From contig DASTNK010000058.1 in the NCBI GenBank assembly GCA_035720945.1, positions 1-64,000 of the forward strand: a stretch of DNA of 64,000 bases, given 5' to 3'. Made by a program: the position numbers and the translations under genes. Below the pieces are notes generated by a model. That model was given only the letters and a program-made list of their open reading frames with translations, ran no database searches and was not told where the DNA came from. This document shows, in pieces, positions 8,374-18,214 of the stretch (its first letter is position 1; each line of letters starts with the position of its first letter). The DNA is from SCQX01 sp035720945. GTDB lineage: Bacteria > Pseudomonadota > Gammaproteobacteria > Burkholderiales > Burkholderiaceae_B.

Positions 8374-9747
8374 ATGCATCTACATATCCTGGGAATCTGC
8401 GGCACATTCATGGGCGGACTGGCCCTGATCGCGCGCTCGGCCGGCCATACGGTCACCGGTTGCGACGCCGGCGTCTACCCGCCCATGAGCACCCAGCTGC
8501 AGGAACAAGGCATTCACCTGATCGAGGGGTTCGACGCCGATCAACTGCGCCTCCGGCCGGATCTGTTCGTCGTGGGCAACGTGGTCTCACGTGGCAACCC
8601 ATTGATGGAAGCCATCCTGGATCAGGGTCTGCCGTACACCTCGGGCCCGCAATGGCTGGGCGAACACATTCTGCGCGGCCAACACGTGCTGGCCGTGGCG
8701 GGCACACACGGCAAGACCACAACCAGCGCCATGCTGGCCTGGATACTCGAACACGCCGGCCTGGCCCCCAACTTTCTCATCGGCGGCATCGCCGGCGACC
8801 TGGGAGTGTCGGCGCGTTACGACGCCCAGCAGACGGTGTTCGTCATCGAGGCCGACGAATACGACACCGCGTTTTTCGATAAACGGTCGAAATTCGTGCA
8901 CTACCGGCCGCGCACCGCCATTCTCAACAACCTGGAATATGATCACGCCGACATCTTTCCCGATCTAGCCGCGATCGAAACCCAGTTTCATCATCTGGTG
9001 CGAACAATTCCGGCATCGGGTTGCGTCATACGCCCCGTCGACTCACCCGCCATCGATCGGGTCTTGGCGCACGGCTGCTGGACACCGGTCGACACCTTCG
9101 GCCCGGGTGGCCACTGGCAGGCCGCCGGCGACATCGACAACGAGTTCGAAGTGCGGCACGGCGCCGAGCACGCCAGCATCGCGTGGGGATTGAGCGGCAC
9201 CCACAACCGCATGAATGCCCTGGCCGCCCTGGCCGCCGCGTCACACGCGGGCGTATCGCTGCGGACGGGCGTGGAGGCGCTGTGTCGGTTCCAGGGCGTG
9301 AGGCGCCGCATGGAATTGCGCGGCACGGTCAACCAGATCAGTGTCTACGACGATTTCGCGCATCACCCCACCGCCATTCAGACCACACTGGAAGGCGCGC
9401 GCAACAAACTGGCCGGCGGCCGCATTATCGCGGTGCTGGAACCCCGCTCCAACACCATGAAGCTGGGCACCATGGCGTCGCGCCTTCCGAAAGCGCTCGA
9501 GGCGGCCGACCGCGTGTTCTGTTTCGGCGCGCTCTCGGGCAAACACGCGCTCGGCTGGGACCCAGCGCAAATCCTCGCCCCCCTGGGCGCGCGTGCCAGC
9601 GCCTACGACGACTTGGATCGCATGGTGCGGGCCATCACCGCCGAAAGCCAGCCCGGCGACGCCATCGTGGTCATGAGCAATGGCGGCTTCGGTGGCATTC
9701 ATCAGAAACTCCTGGATGCGCTGCGAATCCGTGGGAGTGCGGCATGA
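8374..9747 (+). CDS. mpl: UDP-MurNAc:L-Ala-gamma-D-Glu-meso-DAP ligase
   Basis: Mpl joins recycled tripeptide to UDP-MurNAc in peptidoglycan recycling. The 457-residue product has the Mur ligase layout: an N-terminal Rossmann domain (HILGICGTFMGGLALIA), the ATP-binding GTHGKTTT (residues 110-117), a central domain with EADEYDTAFFDKRSKF, and a C-terminal domain (YDDFAHHPTAI). I chose ATG 8374 because GGAGG precedes it by 5 bases; the in-frame GTG at 8362 overlaps that site. It overlaps the next gene by ATGA. Confidence 0.93.
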   Translation: MHLHILGICGTFMGGLALIARSAGHTVTGCDAGVYPPMSTQLQEQGIHLIEGFDADQLRLRPDLFVVGNVVSRGNPLMEAILDQGLPYTSGPQWLGEHILRGQHVLAVAGTHGKTTTSAMLAWILEHAGLAPNFLIGGIAGDLGVSARYDAQQTVFVIEADEYDTAFFDKRSKFVHYRPRTAILNNLEYDHADIFPDLAAIETQFHHLVRTIPASGCVIRPVDSPAIDRVLAHGCWTPVDTFGPGGHWQAAGDIDNEFEVRHGAEHASIAWGLSGTHNRMNALAALAAASHAGVSLRTGVEALCRFQGVRRRMELRGTVNQISVYDDFAHHPTAIQTTLEGARNKLAGGRIIAVLEPRSNTMKLGTMASRLPKALEAADRVFCFGALSGKHALGWDPAQILAPLGARASAYDDLDRMVRAITAESQPGDAIVVMSNGGFGGIHQKLLDALRIRGSAA

Positions 9748-10337
9748 TCCTGTACCTGCACGGCTTCCGTTCCTCTCCGCAATCGTTCAAGGCCACGCTC
9801 CTCGCCCAGGCCATGCGTGCGCGTGGCCTCGAAGACGCCTGGTTGTGCCCGCAATTGCCGGCGAGCCCAGCGCAAGCCATGGCCCTGGCCGATCGCCTGA
9901 TACGCAAGGCGCTGCCGGGCGGTATCGAGCAGACACGAGCCGAACTGGTCATCATCGGCTCATCCCTGGGCGGCTATTACGCCACGTGCCTGGCCGAACA
10001 TTGGCAATGCCGCGCGGCGCTGCTCAACCCGGTTGTGTACGCCGCGCGCGATCTGGCCACCCAGGTGGGTGAACATACGCTGTATCACGGTGGCGGCCCA
10101 TTCACGTTCCTGCCGGAATACATTGACGAACTGGCGGAAATGGCGGTGGGGCGTCCCACGCACCCCGAACGGTATTACCTGCTGGCGTCCACCGGCGACG
10201 AAGTACTCGATTGGCGGGAAATGGCGGACTGGTTTCAGGGGGGCCGTCAGCACGTTATAAACGGCGGCGACCACGGCCTCTCGGACTTTCCGGCCCACCT
10301 GCCAGAAGTCCTGGAATTCGCCCTGACCGGCACCTGA
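9744..10337 (+). CDS. YqiA/YcfP-type alpha/beta-hydrolase
   Basis: The 197-residue product starts MILYLHGFRSSPQSF, with the nucleophile elbow GSSLGG (Ser74) and the catalytic His in the GGDHGLSDF segment near the C-terminus. This matches the YqiA/UPF0227 group of small esterases; the natural substrate is unknown. The start overlaps the mpl stop as ATGA, so translation is probably coupled. Confidence 0.85.
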   Translation: MILYLHGFRSSPQSFKATLLAQAMRARGLEDAWLCPQLPASPAQAMALADRLIRKALPGGIEQTRAELVIIGSSLGGYYATCLAEHWQCRAALLNPVVYAARDLATQVGEHTLYHGGGPFTFLPEYIDELAEMAVGRPTHPERYYLLASTGDEVLDWREMADWFQGGRQHVINGGDHGLSDFPAHLPEVLEFALTGT

Positions 10338-10396
10338 CCGTTCATTCGATTCCCATAGAATTTCCCCGCGACACCACGCCCACTTTCCAATCCCCC

Positions 10397-12283
10397 ATGC
10401 ACGTACTCTACGAAGACAACGGCGGTTTCAAGGCCGGCCGCATATTTTCCGAGGGCGAATCGACCATGCAGGTCGAAGCCGAATCGGGCAAGCGCAGCAA
10501 GATCAAGAACGCAAGCGTGCTGTTCCGCTTCGACCAGCCCGCGCCGGCAGCCCTGCTCGAACAGGCCCAGGCCCTGGCCGACACGCTGGAAACCGATTTT
10601 CTTTGGGAATGCGCCCCTCAGGAAGAATTCCTGGCCGCCGACTTCGCCGAGGACTATTTCGGACATCCTCCCAGCGCCGTGGAAAAAGCGGCGCTGATCT
10701 TCGCCCTGCACAATGCCCCGGCCTATTTCCACCGGCGTGGCAAGGGCGGCTATCGACCCGCCCCGCCCGACATCCTGGCCGCCGCGCTGGCCGCCATCGA
10801 CAAGAAGCGCAAGCAGGCCGAGCAACAGCAGGAATGGACAGACGCGCTCGTCGCCCATCACATGCCCGCCCCCATCGCCGAGGCCGCCACCGATCTTCTG
10901 ATCCGCCCAGACAAGAATTCCATGCAATGGAAAGCGTTGGACGCTGCCGTCAAGCAACTCGCCACCACTCCTGAAAAGCTGTTGCTGGAAGCGGGGGCGT
11001 GGCCCCACCCGCTGGCGTTGCATCGTGCGCGGTTTCTGGCCGCCAATTTCCCGCACGGCACGACGCTGCCGCCGGTGGAGGTCGGTACGCCCGGCGGCGA
11101 CCTCCCCTTGTCGGACGTCATCGCCTACTCGGTCGATGACATCAGCACCACCGAGGTCGACGATGCCATCTCGGTCACCATGCAAGGGGATGACCGCGCG
11201 CTCATCGGCATACATATCGCCGTTCCGGCGCTGGCCGTGACACGCGACAACCCGCTGGACAGGCTCGCCCGTGAACGCATGTCCACGGTCTACGCCCCGG
11301 GTCAGAAGATCCCCATGCTGCCGGACGCATTGATCGAAGCCTTTTCGCTGGATGAAGGCAAACCCCGGCCGGCCCTATCGCTGTATGTACAGGCCGATCT
11401 GGGGAGTGGAGAAATACTTTCGAGCGAAACCCGCCTCGAACGCATACAGGTTCGTGAGAACCTGCGCCACAACCACCTCGACGAGCTGATCACGGAAGAG
11501 GCCCTGGACGATCCTGGCGCGGATCTCCCCTACGGTGAATGGCTGCGCCCCCTGTGGCGTTTCGCGCGGCATCTCGCCACCCAGCGGGAACAAGTGCGCG
11601 GCAAACCCGAGAACAACAACCGCATCGACTACCAGTTCTACCTGGAAGGCCCGGCCGACGACCCGGACGCGCGTGTCATTCTGGCCCCGCGCCGCCGCAA
11701 TGCCCCCCTGGACCGCCTGGTCGCGGAATACATGATCCTCACCAACAACCTGTGGGGCGGCCTGCTGGCCAGGCACGGGGTGCCCGGCATCTACCGCTCG
11801 CAACAGGCTGGGCGCGTGCGCATGTCCACACAGGCTCTGCCGCACGAGGCCATCGGTGTGCCGCAGTACGCCTGGACCACGTCGCCGCTGCGCCGCTACG
11901 TCGACCTGATCAATCAGGGGCAGTTGCTGGCAACGGTCGAGCATGGCGTGTCGGCAAGACTGGTGGCCCCCTTCAAACCCAAGGATGCCGACCTGTTCGC
12001 CATCATCGGGGCGTTCGATTCGCAGTACGCCATCTGGGGTGACTACCAGACCGCCATGGAACGTTACTGGTGCATGCGCTGGCTACAGCAGCAAGGTCTG
12101 CGCCGCGTGCGCGCGACCGTCATCCGCGACGATCTGGCACGGCTCGATTGCGCGCCACTGGTGACGCGCGTCAGCGCCCTGCCCGCGCTGGAACGGGGGC
12201 AGGCCATCACCCTTGACATTTCAGGTTACGATGAATTGAACTTGGAAATGGATTGCCGTTATGTCGAAACGGTGTCCGATTAA
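10397..12283 (+). CDS. RNB-domain exoribonuclease (RNase II family)
   Basis: The 628-residue product has an RNase II catalytic (RNB) domain. The metal-binding segment reads SVDDISTTEVDDAISV at about residue 240, followed by the conserved IGIHIAVPA and, later, YAWTTSPLRRYVDLINQGQL. It is predicted to degrade RNA 3' to 5'. The N-terminal 40 residues (MHVLYEDNGGFKAGRIFSEGES) differ from classical RNase R/RNase II cold-shock domains, placing it in the shorter VacB-like group. The longer frame upstream lies within the preceding gene and is not used. Confidence 0.87.
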   Translation: MHVLYEDNGGFKAGRIFSEGESTMQVEAESGKRSKIKNASVLFRFDQPAPAALLEQAQALADTLETDFLWECAPQEEFLAADFAEDYFGHPPSAVEKAALIFALHNAPAYFHRRGKGGYRPAPPDILAAALAAIDKKRKQAEQQQEWTDALVAHHMPAPIAEAATDLLIRPDKNSMQWKALDAAVKQLATTPEKLLLEAGAWPHPLALHRARFLAANFPHGTTLPPVEVGTPGGDLPLSDVIAYSVDDISTTEVDDAISVTMQGDDRALIGIHIAVPALAVTRDNPLDRLARERMSTVYAPGQKIPMLPDALIEAFSLDEGKPRPALSLYVQADLGSGEILSSETRLERIQVRENLRHNHLDELITEEALDDPGADLPYGEWLRPLWRFARHLATQREQVRGKPENNNRIDYQFYLEGPADDPDARVILAPRRRNAPLDRLVAEYMILTNNLWGGLLARHGVPGIYRSQQAGRVRMSTQALPHEAIGVPQYAWTTSPLRRYVDLINQGQLLATVEHGVSARLVAPFKPKDADLFAIIGAFDSQYAIWGDYQTAMERYWCMRWLQQQGLRRVRATVIRDDLARLDCAPLVTRVSALPALERGQAITLDISGYDELNLEMDCRYVETVSD

Positions 12284-12396
12284 AGCCCAGGATCTGTTCA
12301 CACCAACCTGCGATTCCCGCATTGAACCCGCCGGACCCCCCGCCCTCTCCCGCGGCGCCCCTCAACCCTGCCCGCCCCCGGCGGCCCAGAGGTTAC

Positions 12397-13227
12397 ATGC
12401 GTGTCGCACTGCCGATTTCCCTCGCGCTGCACGCGGCGCTGCTGGCCGTGCGTTTTTCGTCTCCGCCACCGCCCGCGCCAGAGGCCAGCACGCTGGAGGT
12501 GGTGCTGGTCAATGCGCGCACCAAGGCCGCTCCGATCAAACCCAGACTGCTGGCCCAGAACACCCTCAACGGAGGCGGGCCGGCCACTTCGGGCTACAGC
12601 GCCTCGCCACTGCCGCGCACCACCGAAGACCAGACCGCGAACCAAGTCGTGCTTGCCGCGCTCCGACAACGCCAGGCACGGCTGGAGAAGGAACAAAAGC
12701 AGTTGTTCACGCTGTTGGTGGACAGGCAAAAGACACTACTGGCCCAGATTGAACGCGATGTCCCGGATGATTCCACCGACGCGGGCGAAGACGAACGCAC
12801 CCAGGAAGCGCTGGTGGTGAACGCGCAGATCAGCGCCTTGAAGGCAGCCATCCAGCGCTATGACGCGCGCCCTCGCCAGCGCTTCGTGGCACCATCGACT
12901 CAGGCGGTTCCCTATGCCAAATACGTGGAGGCGTGGCGCAAGAAGATCGAGCTGCTGGGTACGGAACACTATCCGGAACAAGCCCGCGGCAAGGTCTATG
13001 GCAAACTGCGCATGACCGTGTACATCAAGAAGAACGGCGAACTGCTGCGTGTGGAGATCGACCAGCCATCCAGCCACCCCATCCTGAACTCAGCCGCCAA
13101 GCGCATCGTGCAACTGGCCGCGCCCTTCGCCCCGTTCCCACCCGCCCTCGCGAAGAACACCGATGTGCTGGCCATCACCCGCACCTGGCATTTCGTGAAC
13201 AGCGAACTCACCACCAGCCCACAATGA
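12397..13227 (+). CDS. TonB-like energy-transducer protein
   Basis: The 276-residue product has one N-terminal transmembrane helix (VALPISLALHAALLAVRF), a periplasmic spacer with a Gln/Lys-rich, probably coiled-coil stretch (about residues 95-150), and a C-terminal TonB domain (YPEQARGKVYGKLRMTVYI and HPILNSAAKRIVQLAAPF). TonB family proteins couple proton motive force to outer-membrane transport, but this one is not beside ExbBD or a receptor. ATG 12397 has AGAGG 5 bases upstream; an in-frame TTG at 12322 would add a proline-rich cytoplasmic tail. It overlaps aroE by ATGA. Confidence 0.78.
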   Translation: MRVALPISLALHAALLAVRFSSPPPPAPEASTLEVVLVNARTKAAPIKPRLLAQNTLNGGGPATSGYSASPLPRTTEDQTANQVVLAALRQRQARLEKEQKQLFTLLVDRQKTLLAQIERDVPDDSTDAGEDERTQEALVVNAQISALKAAIQRYDARPRQRFVAPSTQAVPYAKYVEAWRKKIELLGTEHYPEQARGKVYGKLRMTVYIKKNGELLRVEIDQPSSHPILNSAAKRIVQLAAPFAPFPPALAKNTDVLAITRTWHFVNSELTTSPQ

Positions 13228-14084
13228 CCGAACCCACCCCGCCCCGCCGCTGCGCCGTCATAGGCAACCCCATCGCCCACAGCCGATCACCGTTCATCCA
13301 CCTGCGATTCGCCGAACAAACGGGGCTGGATCTGCGCTATGACAGGATCCTCGCCGAGGCCGATGATTTCGAGGCGGTGGCCACGGATTTCTTCCATGGC
13401 GGCGGCATCGGCCTGAACGTGACCGTGCCGTTCAAGGAAAAGGCGTTCACGCTGACCCACCGTCGGCTTGATGACAGTGCGAGAGTGGCACAGGCTGTCA
13501 ACACCCTGTATGTGCGCGAGGGCGTGTTGCATGGCGCCAATACCGACGGAACCGGCCTGCTGGCCGATCTGGAACGCCTGGGTTGTACGCTATCGGGCAA
13601 GCGCGTGCTTCTGGTGGGAGCCGGCGGCGCCGCCCGGGGTGTCGCGGCCCCTCTGCTGGCGTCGGGATGCGCGCTCCTGCATGTCGTCAACCGCCACGCG
13701 GAGCGGGCGCACATTCTGCGCCAGCATATCCATGAAATATCTCCGGCCACTGCGGGGCGGCTCTCGAGTGGCGGCCTGCGGGACGCCGACGGGGACTGGG
13801 ACCTCATCATCAACGCGACCTCCGGGAGCCTGCAAGGGCAGGCTCCCGACATTCCGGCCGCGCGCTATGCGGCGGGCGCGCTGGCGTACGACCTGGTCTA
13901 CAGCGCCCGTCCCACACCATTCATGATCCAGGCGTCGCGTCTTGGCGCGGATCAGGTGTCCGACGGGCTCGGCATGCTGGTGTCACAGGCGGCGGCGAGC
14001 TTCGCCATATGGCATGGCCGCTATCCCGACGCCCTTCCTGTGCTCGCCGCGCTGCGGCAAGCGCTCGACGCCGAGACCCGATGA
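13224..14084 (+). CDS. aroE: shikimate dehydrogenase
   Basis: AroE reduces 3-dehydroshikimate to shikimate with NADPH. The 286-residue product shows the substrate-binding IGNPIAHSRSPFIH, the catalytic lysine segment NVTVPFKEKAF, NADP-binding [11 protein letters not shown], and the C-terminal GLGMLVSQAAASFAIWHG. Both ends overlap neighbours: ATGA with the TonB-like gene and with mtgA. Confidence 0.94.
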   Translation: MTEPTPPRRCAVIGNPIAHSRSPFIHLRFAEQTGLDLRYDRILAEADDFEAVATDFFHGGGIGLNVTVPFKEKAFTLTHRRLDDSARVAQAVNTLYVREGVLHGANTDGTGLLADLERLGCTLSGKRVLLVGAGGAARGVAAPLLASGCALLHVVNRHAERAHILRQHIHEISPATAGRLSSGGLRDADGDWDLIINATSGSLQGQAPDIPAARYAAGALAYDLVYSARPTPFMIQASRLGADQVSDGLGMLVSQAAASFAIWHGRYPDALPVLAALRQALDAETR

Positions 14085-14818
14085 ACGCGCGACGCAAGCG
14101 TCGATCATCCCGTCACGGCCTCGTCCGCGCAGTCGTGCTGATAGGCATATCGGCCGTTCTGCTGTACCTGCTCGGCCTGTTCCTCATGGTTGTCTGGTAC
14201 AACTTCCGCAACCCGGATACCAGTGCCTTCATGCGCGAGACGCTGATCGAACTGCGCGCCACGAATCCCCATGCCACGCTGGTTCATGAATGGGTGCCCT
14301 ATGCGGGGATCAGCATCAACCTGAAACGGGCGGTGATCGCTTCCGAGGATTCCACCTTCGTCGAGAACGATGGCGTCAACTGGGACGCCATACGCGAGGC
14401 ATGGCTCTATAACCAGCGCCAGAAGCGACGTGGCAGCGACAAGCGGCGCGGCGGCTCGACCATCACGCAGCAACTGGCGAAGAACCTGTTCCTCTCCAGC
14501 TCGCGGACCTATCTGCGCAAGGGGCAGGAACTCATTCTGGCCTATATGATCAACGCCATCATGAGCAAGCGGCGCATCCTCGAGCTGTACCTGAATCTGG
14601 CGCAATGGGGCGACAACCTGTTCGGCGCCCAAGCCGCGGCGCGGCGCTATTACCATATCGATGCGTCGCGGCTCAGCCAGCGCCAGGCCGCCCAACTGGC
14701 CGTCATGCTGCCCGACCCCGATTACTTCGGCGATCACCGCAGTTCATCCTATCTACAGAGACGCACGAACGTCATCGAGCAACGCATGCGTCTGGTGGAC
14801 ATTCCCGGTGTGCACTAA
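14081..14818 (+). CDS. mtgA: monofunctional peptidoglycan transglycosylase
   Basis: MtgA polymerises lipid II into glycan strands at the inner membrane. The 245-residue GT51 protein has a transmembrane helix at residues 18-40, the catalytic Glu89 in IASEDSTFVENDGVNW, then GGSTITQQLAKNLFLS and the RKGQELILAYMI/KRRILELYLNLAQWG motifs. Length is normal. The start overlaps the aroE stop. Confidence 0.94.
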   Translation: MNARRKRRSSRHGLVRAVVLIGISAVLLYLLGLFLMVVWYNFRNPDTSAFMRETLIELRATNPHATLVHEWVPYAGISINLKRAVIASEDSTFVENDGVNWDAIREAWLYNQRQKRRGSDKRRGGSTITQQLAKNLFLSSSRTYLRKGQELILAYMINAIMSKRRILELYLNLAQWGDNLFGAQAAARRYYHIDASRLSQRQAAQLAVMLPDPDYFGDHRSSSYLQRRTNVIEQRMRLVDIPGVH

Positions 14819-14910
14819 AATCGGCTGGATGCCACGCGACGCCCGGACGTACCGCGTATGCGCACCGCGTTCTCCCGCCACACCAGCCCACCCTGAAGCC
14901 CACCCCGACA

Positions 14911-16086
14911 ATGCGCACCGCCCGCCGCTACCTTGCCCTGGAAATCTACCGCACCTGCGCCGTGGTGCTACTGGCATTGGTGGGCCTGTTCACGTTCTTC
15001 GCGCTCATCGACGACCTCAACAACGTCAGCGCCACGTTCTCGCTGCTCAATCTGTTCTACCTGCAGGCATTGGCCATTCCAACCCGCCTTTACGATCTGC
15101 TGCCAATCGGCCTGCTGATCGGTGCCATTCTGGCGTTGGCCGGGCTGGCGCAACGCAACGAACTGGTTATTCTGCGAGTGTCCGGGGTCAGCGGCCTGAA
15201 GCTGTTGACCATGCTCTGGGCGATCACGATTCCGCTGGTCCTTGGCGCTCTTTTCTTGTCTGAAATCGTCACGCCGGCCGCGGAGATCAAATCCAGCGAA
15301 GCCAGCCTGATGATGCTGGGCCGCTCCAATGGCGGCCGCCTTGACAGCGGTTACTGGTTCAAGGAGTCCAGTCCTGAAACCGGCGGTACCCGCATCATCA
15401 ACATCAAGAAGCTCAAGGCCAACGGCGGCGTGGCCGGTGTCGTGGTCTACGAATTCAATGAGCGGCACCAACTGGTGCGATACTCACAGGCCACCGACGG
15501 GCGCTTTGGAGATGGCAAACTCATACTCGACCATGTCACCGAGAACAAAATAGACGGCAACGCCATCTCCGCGCTCGCCAACGCGAAGCAACCCACGACA
15601 CCCGTCACCACGGTGGATACCATCGCCGAGCGAACATTGGCCACGACGCTCACTCCTGATCGCCTCATCGCCCGCATCCTCACGCCCGAGCGCATGTCCA
15701 TCATCGATCTGCTCGACTACATCAACTACCTCAAGGCCAACCATCTGCAGACCGATCGCCAGGTGGTCGCGCTCTGGCGCAAGGTGGCCTATCCCTTCAC
15801 GCTACTGGTGATGATGACCATCGCGGCCCCCATCGGCTTCATGCAAACGCGTCGAGGCGGTGTGGGCAGCAAGGTGTTCATCGGCATCATCCTGGGCGTT
15901 TTGTTCTTCATGCTCAACCAACTCGCCCTGAACGTGGGTATGCTCAGCAAATGGCCGCCATGGATCACGGCCATTGTCCCCAACGTGGTGGTGCTCCTGC
16001 TGGCGCTTGGCGCACTGCTGCTCATGGAGAACCAGCATCACGTGCGCGCGTTCCGGCAGCGGAACCAGGCGCAACCGGCCGCATGA
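14911..16086 (+). CDS. lptG: LPS export ABC transporter permease LptG
   Basis: LptG pairs with LptF and LptB to extract LPS from the inner membrane. The 391-residue product has transmembrane helices at about 10-35, 55-80 and 95-120, a periplasmic beta-rich domain, and three C-terminal helices ([47 protein letters not shown]). [18 protein letters not shown] is the typical cytoplasmic loop. No lptF lies next to it, and it overlaps apaH by ATGA. Confidence 0.88.
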   Translation: MRTARRYLALEIYRTCAVVLLALVGLFTFFALIDDLNNVSATFSLLNLFYLQALAIPTRLYDLLPIGLLIGAILALAGLAQRNELVILRVSGVSGLKLLTMLWAITIPLVLGALFLSEIVTPAAEIKSSEASLMMLGRSNGGRLDSGYWFKESSPETGGTRIINIKKLKANGGVAGVVVYEFNERHQLVRYSQATDGRFGDGKLILDHVTENKIDGNAISALANAKQPTTPVTTVDTIAERTLATTLTPDRLIARILTPERMSIIDLLDYINYLKANHLQTDRQVVALWRKVAYPFTLLVMMTIAAPIGFMQTRRGGVGSKVFIGIILGVLFFMLNQLALNVGMLSKWPPWITAIVPNVVVLLLALGALLLMENQHHVRAFRQRNQAQPAA

Positions 16087-16979
16087 ACATGGCGCGTTCC
16101 GAATCGAGCGTGGCGCCGCGCCACTCCGATCACTCACCGGATGCGGGCACGCACCCCCCCACGCCGATCTGGATCATCGGCGACCTTCAGGGCTGCTGCG
16201 CCGCGCTGAGCGAACTGTTAGAGCATCCAGACATTGCCACGGACCCGCGGGCTCGGTTCTGGTTTGCCGGTGACCTGGTCAACCGGGGGCCGGACTCACT
16301 CGGCACCTTGCGTTCGGTGATGGCGCTGGGTGAGCGCGCCACGGCCGTCCTGGGCAACCACGACCTGCATCTCTTGGCCGCGGCGGCGGGCATCCGATCA
16401 CCCGGCCGCTCGGATACGCTGGACGACATCCTCAACGCCCCCGACGCCGGCGACCTGATCGACTGGTTGCGCCACCGGCCCCTGGCGCACTACGAGCACC
16501 ACCATCTGCTGGTCCACGCCGGTGTGCTGGCGGGATGGAGCGTCACCAAGACACTAGAGCTGGCGCGCGAAGTCGAAATGTCCCTGCGCAGCGCCGACTG
16601 GCGCAAGCACTTGGCGCATATGTATGGCAATAAACCGGTGCGCTGGAAGGATTCGTTCAGTGGCCACAAGCGACAGCGCGCGATCATCAACGCCCTGACC
16701 CGCATGCGCATGTGCCACCCCAACGGCGACATGGAATTCAAGCACAAGCGAGGACCCGAGCCCGGGCAGGAACTCATGCCATGGTACGACGTGCCCGGGC
16801 GCGTGGCCCACGACGTCACGGTGGTGTTCGGTCACTGGTCGGCGCTGGGCCTGCTGGTGCGCCCCGATGTCATCTGCCTGGACACCGGCTGCGTCTGGGG
16901 TGGCAAACTGACCGCCATGCGCATGCACGACCACCATCTGGTGCAGGTGGCCTGCGCGCAATTCCGCAAGCCGGGGTAA
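16083..16979 (+). CDS. apaH: symmetrical bis(5'-nucleosyl)-tetraphosphatase
   Basis: ApaH hydrolyses Ap4A to two ADP. The 298-residue calcineurin-like phosphoesterase shows the metal-site motifs [31 protein letters not shown] and, near the end, FGHWSALGL plus [15 protein letters not shown]. About 28 residues precede the usual N-terminus, so a later start is possible, but ATG 16083 overlaps the lptG stop and none nearer has a better site. It converges on plsC four bases away. Confidence 0.92.
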   Translation: MNMARSESSVAPRHSDHSPDAGTHPPTPIWIIGDLQGCCAALSELLEHPDIATDPRARFWFAGDLVNRGPDSLGTLRSVMALGERATAVLGNHDLHLLAAAAGIRSPGRSDTLDDILNAPDAGDLIDWLRHRPLAHYEHHHLLVHAGVLAGWSVTKTLELAREVEMSLRSADWRKHLAHMYGNKPVRWKDSFSGHKRQRAIINALTRMRMCHPNGDMEFKHKRGPEPGQELMPWYDVPGRVAHDVTVVFGHWSALGLLVRPDVICLDTGCVWGGKLTAMRMHDHHLVQVACAQFRKPG

Positions 16980-16983
16980 CGGA

Positions 16984-17730
16984 TCAAAAAGTGTCTGCAA
17001 TCACGGCGCGACGCACGACCTTATGCGCCCTGGCGGCCACGCCCGCGCGGCCAAGGCCGCGACAATCAGACTCCGCGATGACCGGGAGAAATTCGGCGTC
17101 GACCCGTGCGCCCGTGGTGCTCAACAACAGCCAGACGTTGTGCGCCAGCGTCTGGTCTCCCACGAACGAGAGGTGGTCGCTGCGCCGCCCTTTGTGTATG
17201 AAGCGCAGCGCGACGGGCTGCACGTCGGCCCCAGCCTGGATCGCGGGTTCGAACAGGCTGGCGTGAAACGGCGCCACATCGAAACCAGATGATGACGTCC
17301 CCTCAGGAAACAGACCCACCGCATCGCCCTGGCCAAAACGCCGCCCCATCTGCTCGGCCACCGCGCGAATCGCATTGCGACGCCCCCGGTCGAGGAACAC
17401 CGTGCCGGCGCCAGCCACCAGCCAGCCAATGACAGGCCAGCGGCGCACTTCGCTTTTCGAAACGAACGACACGCAACGCACACTGTTCAAAACGAAAATG
17501 TCCACCCATGACACGTGGTTCGCCACCCAGAGAACGGGCCGGTCGAGCACGGGCTGGCCGGCGATGCGAACGGCGACGCCACACAGGGCCATCAGGGCCG
17601 CCGACCACCAGCGCGTGACGGCGCGGCGCACGCGGGGCACCAAGGGAAAGAGGATGGACACGCACAGCAGCCCAAATAGAATCCACACCAGGACCACGCA
17701 CAGGCGCGCCACGAAACGCAACACGTTCAC
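16984..17730 (-). CDS. 1-acyl-glycerol-3-phosphate acyltransferase (PlsC family)
   Basis: The 248-residue protein has an N-terminal membrane helix (VARLCVVLVWILFGLLCVSILF) and the PlsC motifs NHVSWVDIF (catalytic His and Asp) and FPEGTSSSG. It is predicted to acylate lysophosphatidic acid or a related lysolipid at the inner membrane. I chose GTG 17730 because GGGGTGG stands 5 bases upstream and the hydrophobic N-terminus starts there. An ATG at 17802, one base after the ruvX stop, would add 24 residues of no recognised character. Start uncertain. Confidence 0.83.
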   Translation of the reverse strand: MNVLRFVARLCVVLVWILFGLLCVSILFPLVPRVRRAVTRWWSAALMALCGVAVRIAGQPVLDRPVLWVANHVSWVDIFVLNSVRCVSFVSKSEVRRWPVIGWLVAGAGTVFLDRGRRNAIRAVAEQMGRRFGQGDAVGLFPEGTSSSGFDVAPFHASLFEPAIQAGADVQPVALRFIHKGRRSDHLSFVGDQTLAHNVWLLLSTTGARVDAEFLPVIAESDCRGLGRAGVAARAHKVVRRAVIADTF

Positions 17731-17803
17731 GCGTGCCACCCCGTCTGGAGAACTTTCTTGACCAACTGCCGCGCATGCAAGCGGCTGAACGGTGCGGCCC
17801 ATG

Positions 17804-18214
17804 TCAACACGACGATGCCTCCAGCGCGTCGAAATAGCGCTGCAGGATGATCGCCGCCGCCATGGCGTCATCTTCGGGCCCCGAGGAACCGAGCATCCGT
17901 TGCGCCTCCATGCTGGTGTTGCGTTCATCGACCAAATCGACATCGAGTCCGAAACGGCCATGCAGTTGATTGGCGAAGCGCCGGCAACGAAGGCTGGCAT
18001 ATTGTTCGCCGCCATCGAGGGTCAGCGGCAGGCCGACCACCGCGCGATCTGGCTCCCACTCCCGCACGAGCCGCGCAATGGCCTGGAACCGTTGCTCCCG
18101 TGTCGTGGCGACCAGGGTTTCCAAAGGGCGCGCCTGCCGCGTCAGGGTGTTGCCGATGGCAACCCCGATTTTCCTCAGCCCGTAATCGAACGCAAGCAGG
18201 GTCTCTTCAGTCAT
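17804..18214 (-). CDS. ruvX: RuvX/YqgF Holliday junction resolvase-like protein
   Basis: The 136-residue RNase H-fold protein begins TLLAFDYGLRKIGVAIGN, the first catalytic Asp motif, and later has VVGLPLTLDGGE and DLVDERNTSMEAQRML. In other bacteria RuvX/YqgF matures the 5' end of 16S rRNA. It overlaps yqgE by 8 bases on the same strand. Confidence 0.93.
   Translation of the reverse strand: MTEETLLAFDYGLRKIGVAIGNTLTRQARPLETLVATTREQRFQAIARLVREWEPDRAVVGLPLTLDGGEQYASLRCRRFANQLHGRFGLDVDLVDERNTSMEAQRMLGSSGPEDDAMAAAIILQRYFDALEASSC

Noticed and set aside
9021..9743. Long N-terminal extension of the YqiA-like gene
   Set aside because: The extension lies wholly within mpl in another frame; the ATG overlapping the mpl stop gives the family N-terminus.
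12933..13223. Extended start for aroE
   Set aside because: The extension overlaps the TonB-like gene out of frame; ATG 13224 gives the conserved AroE start.
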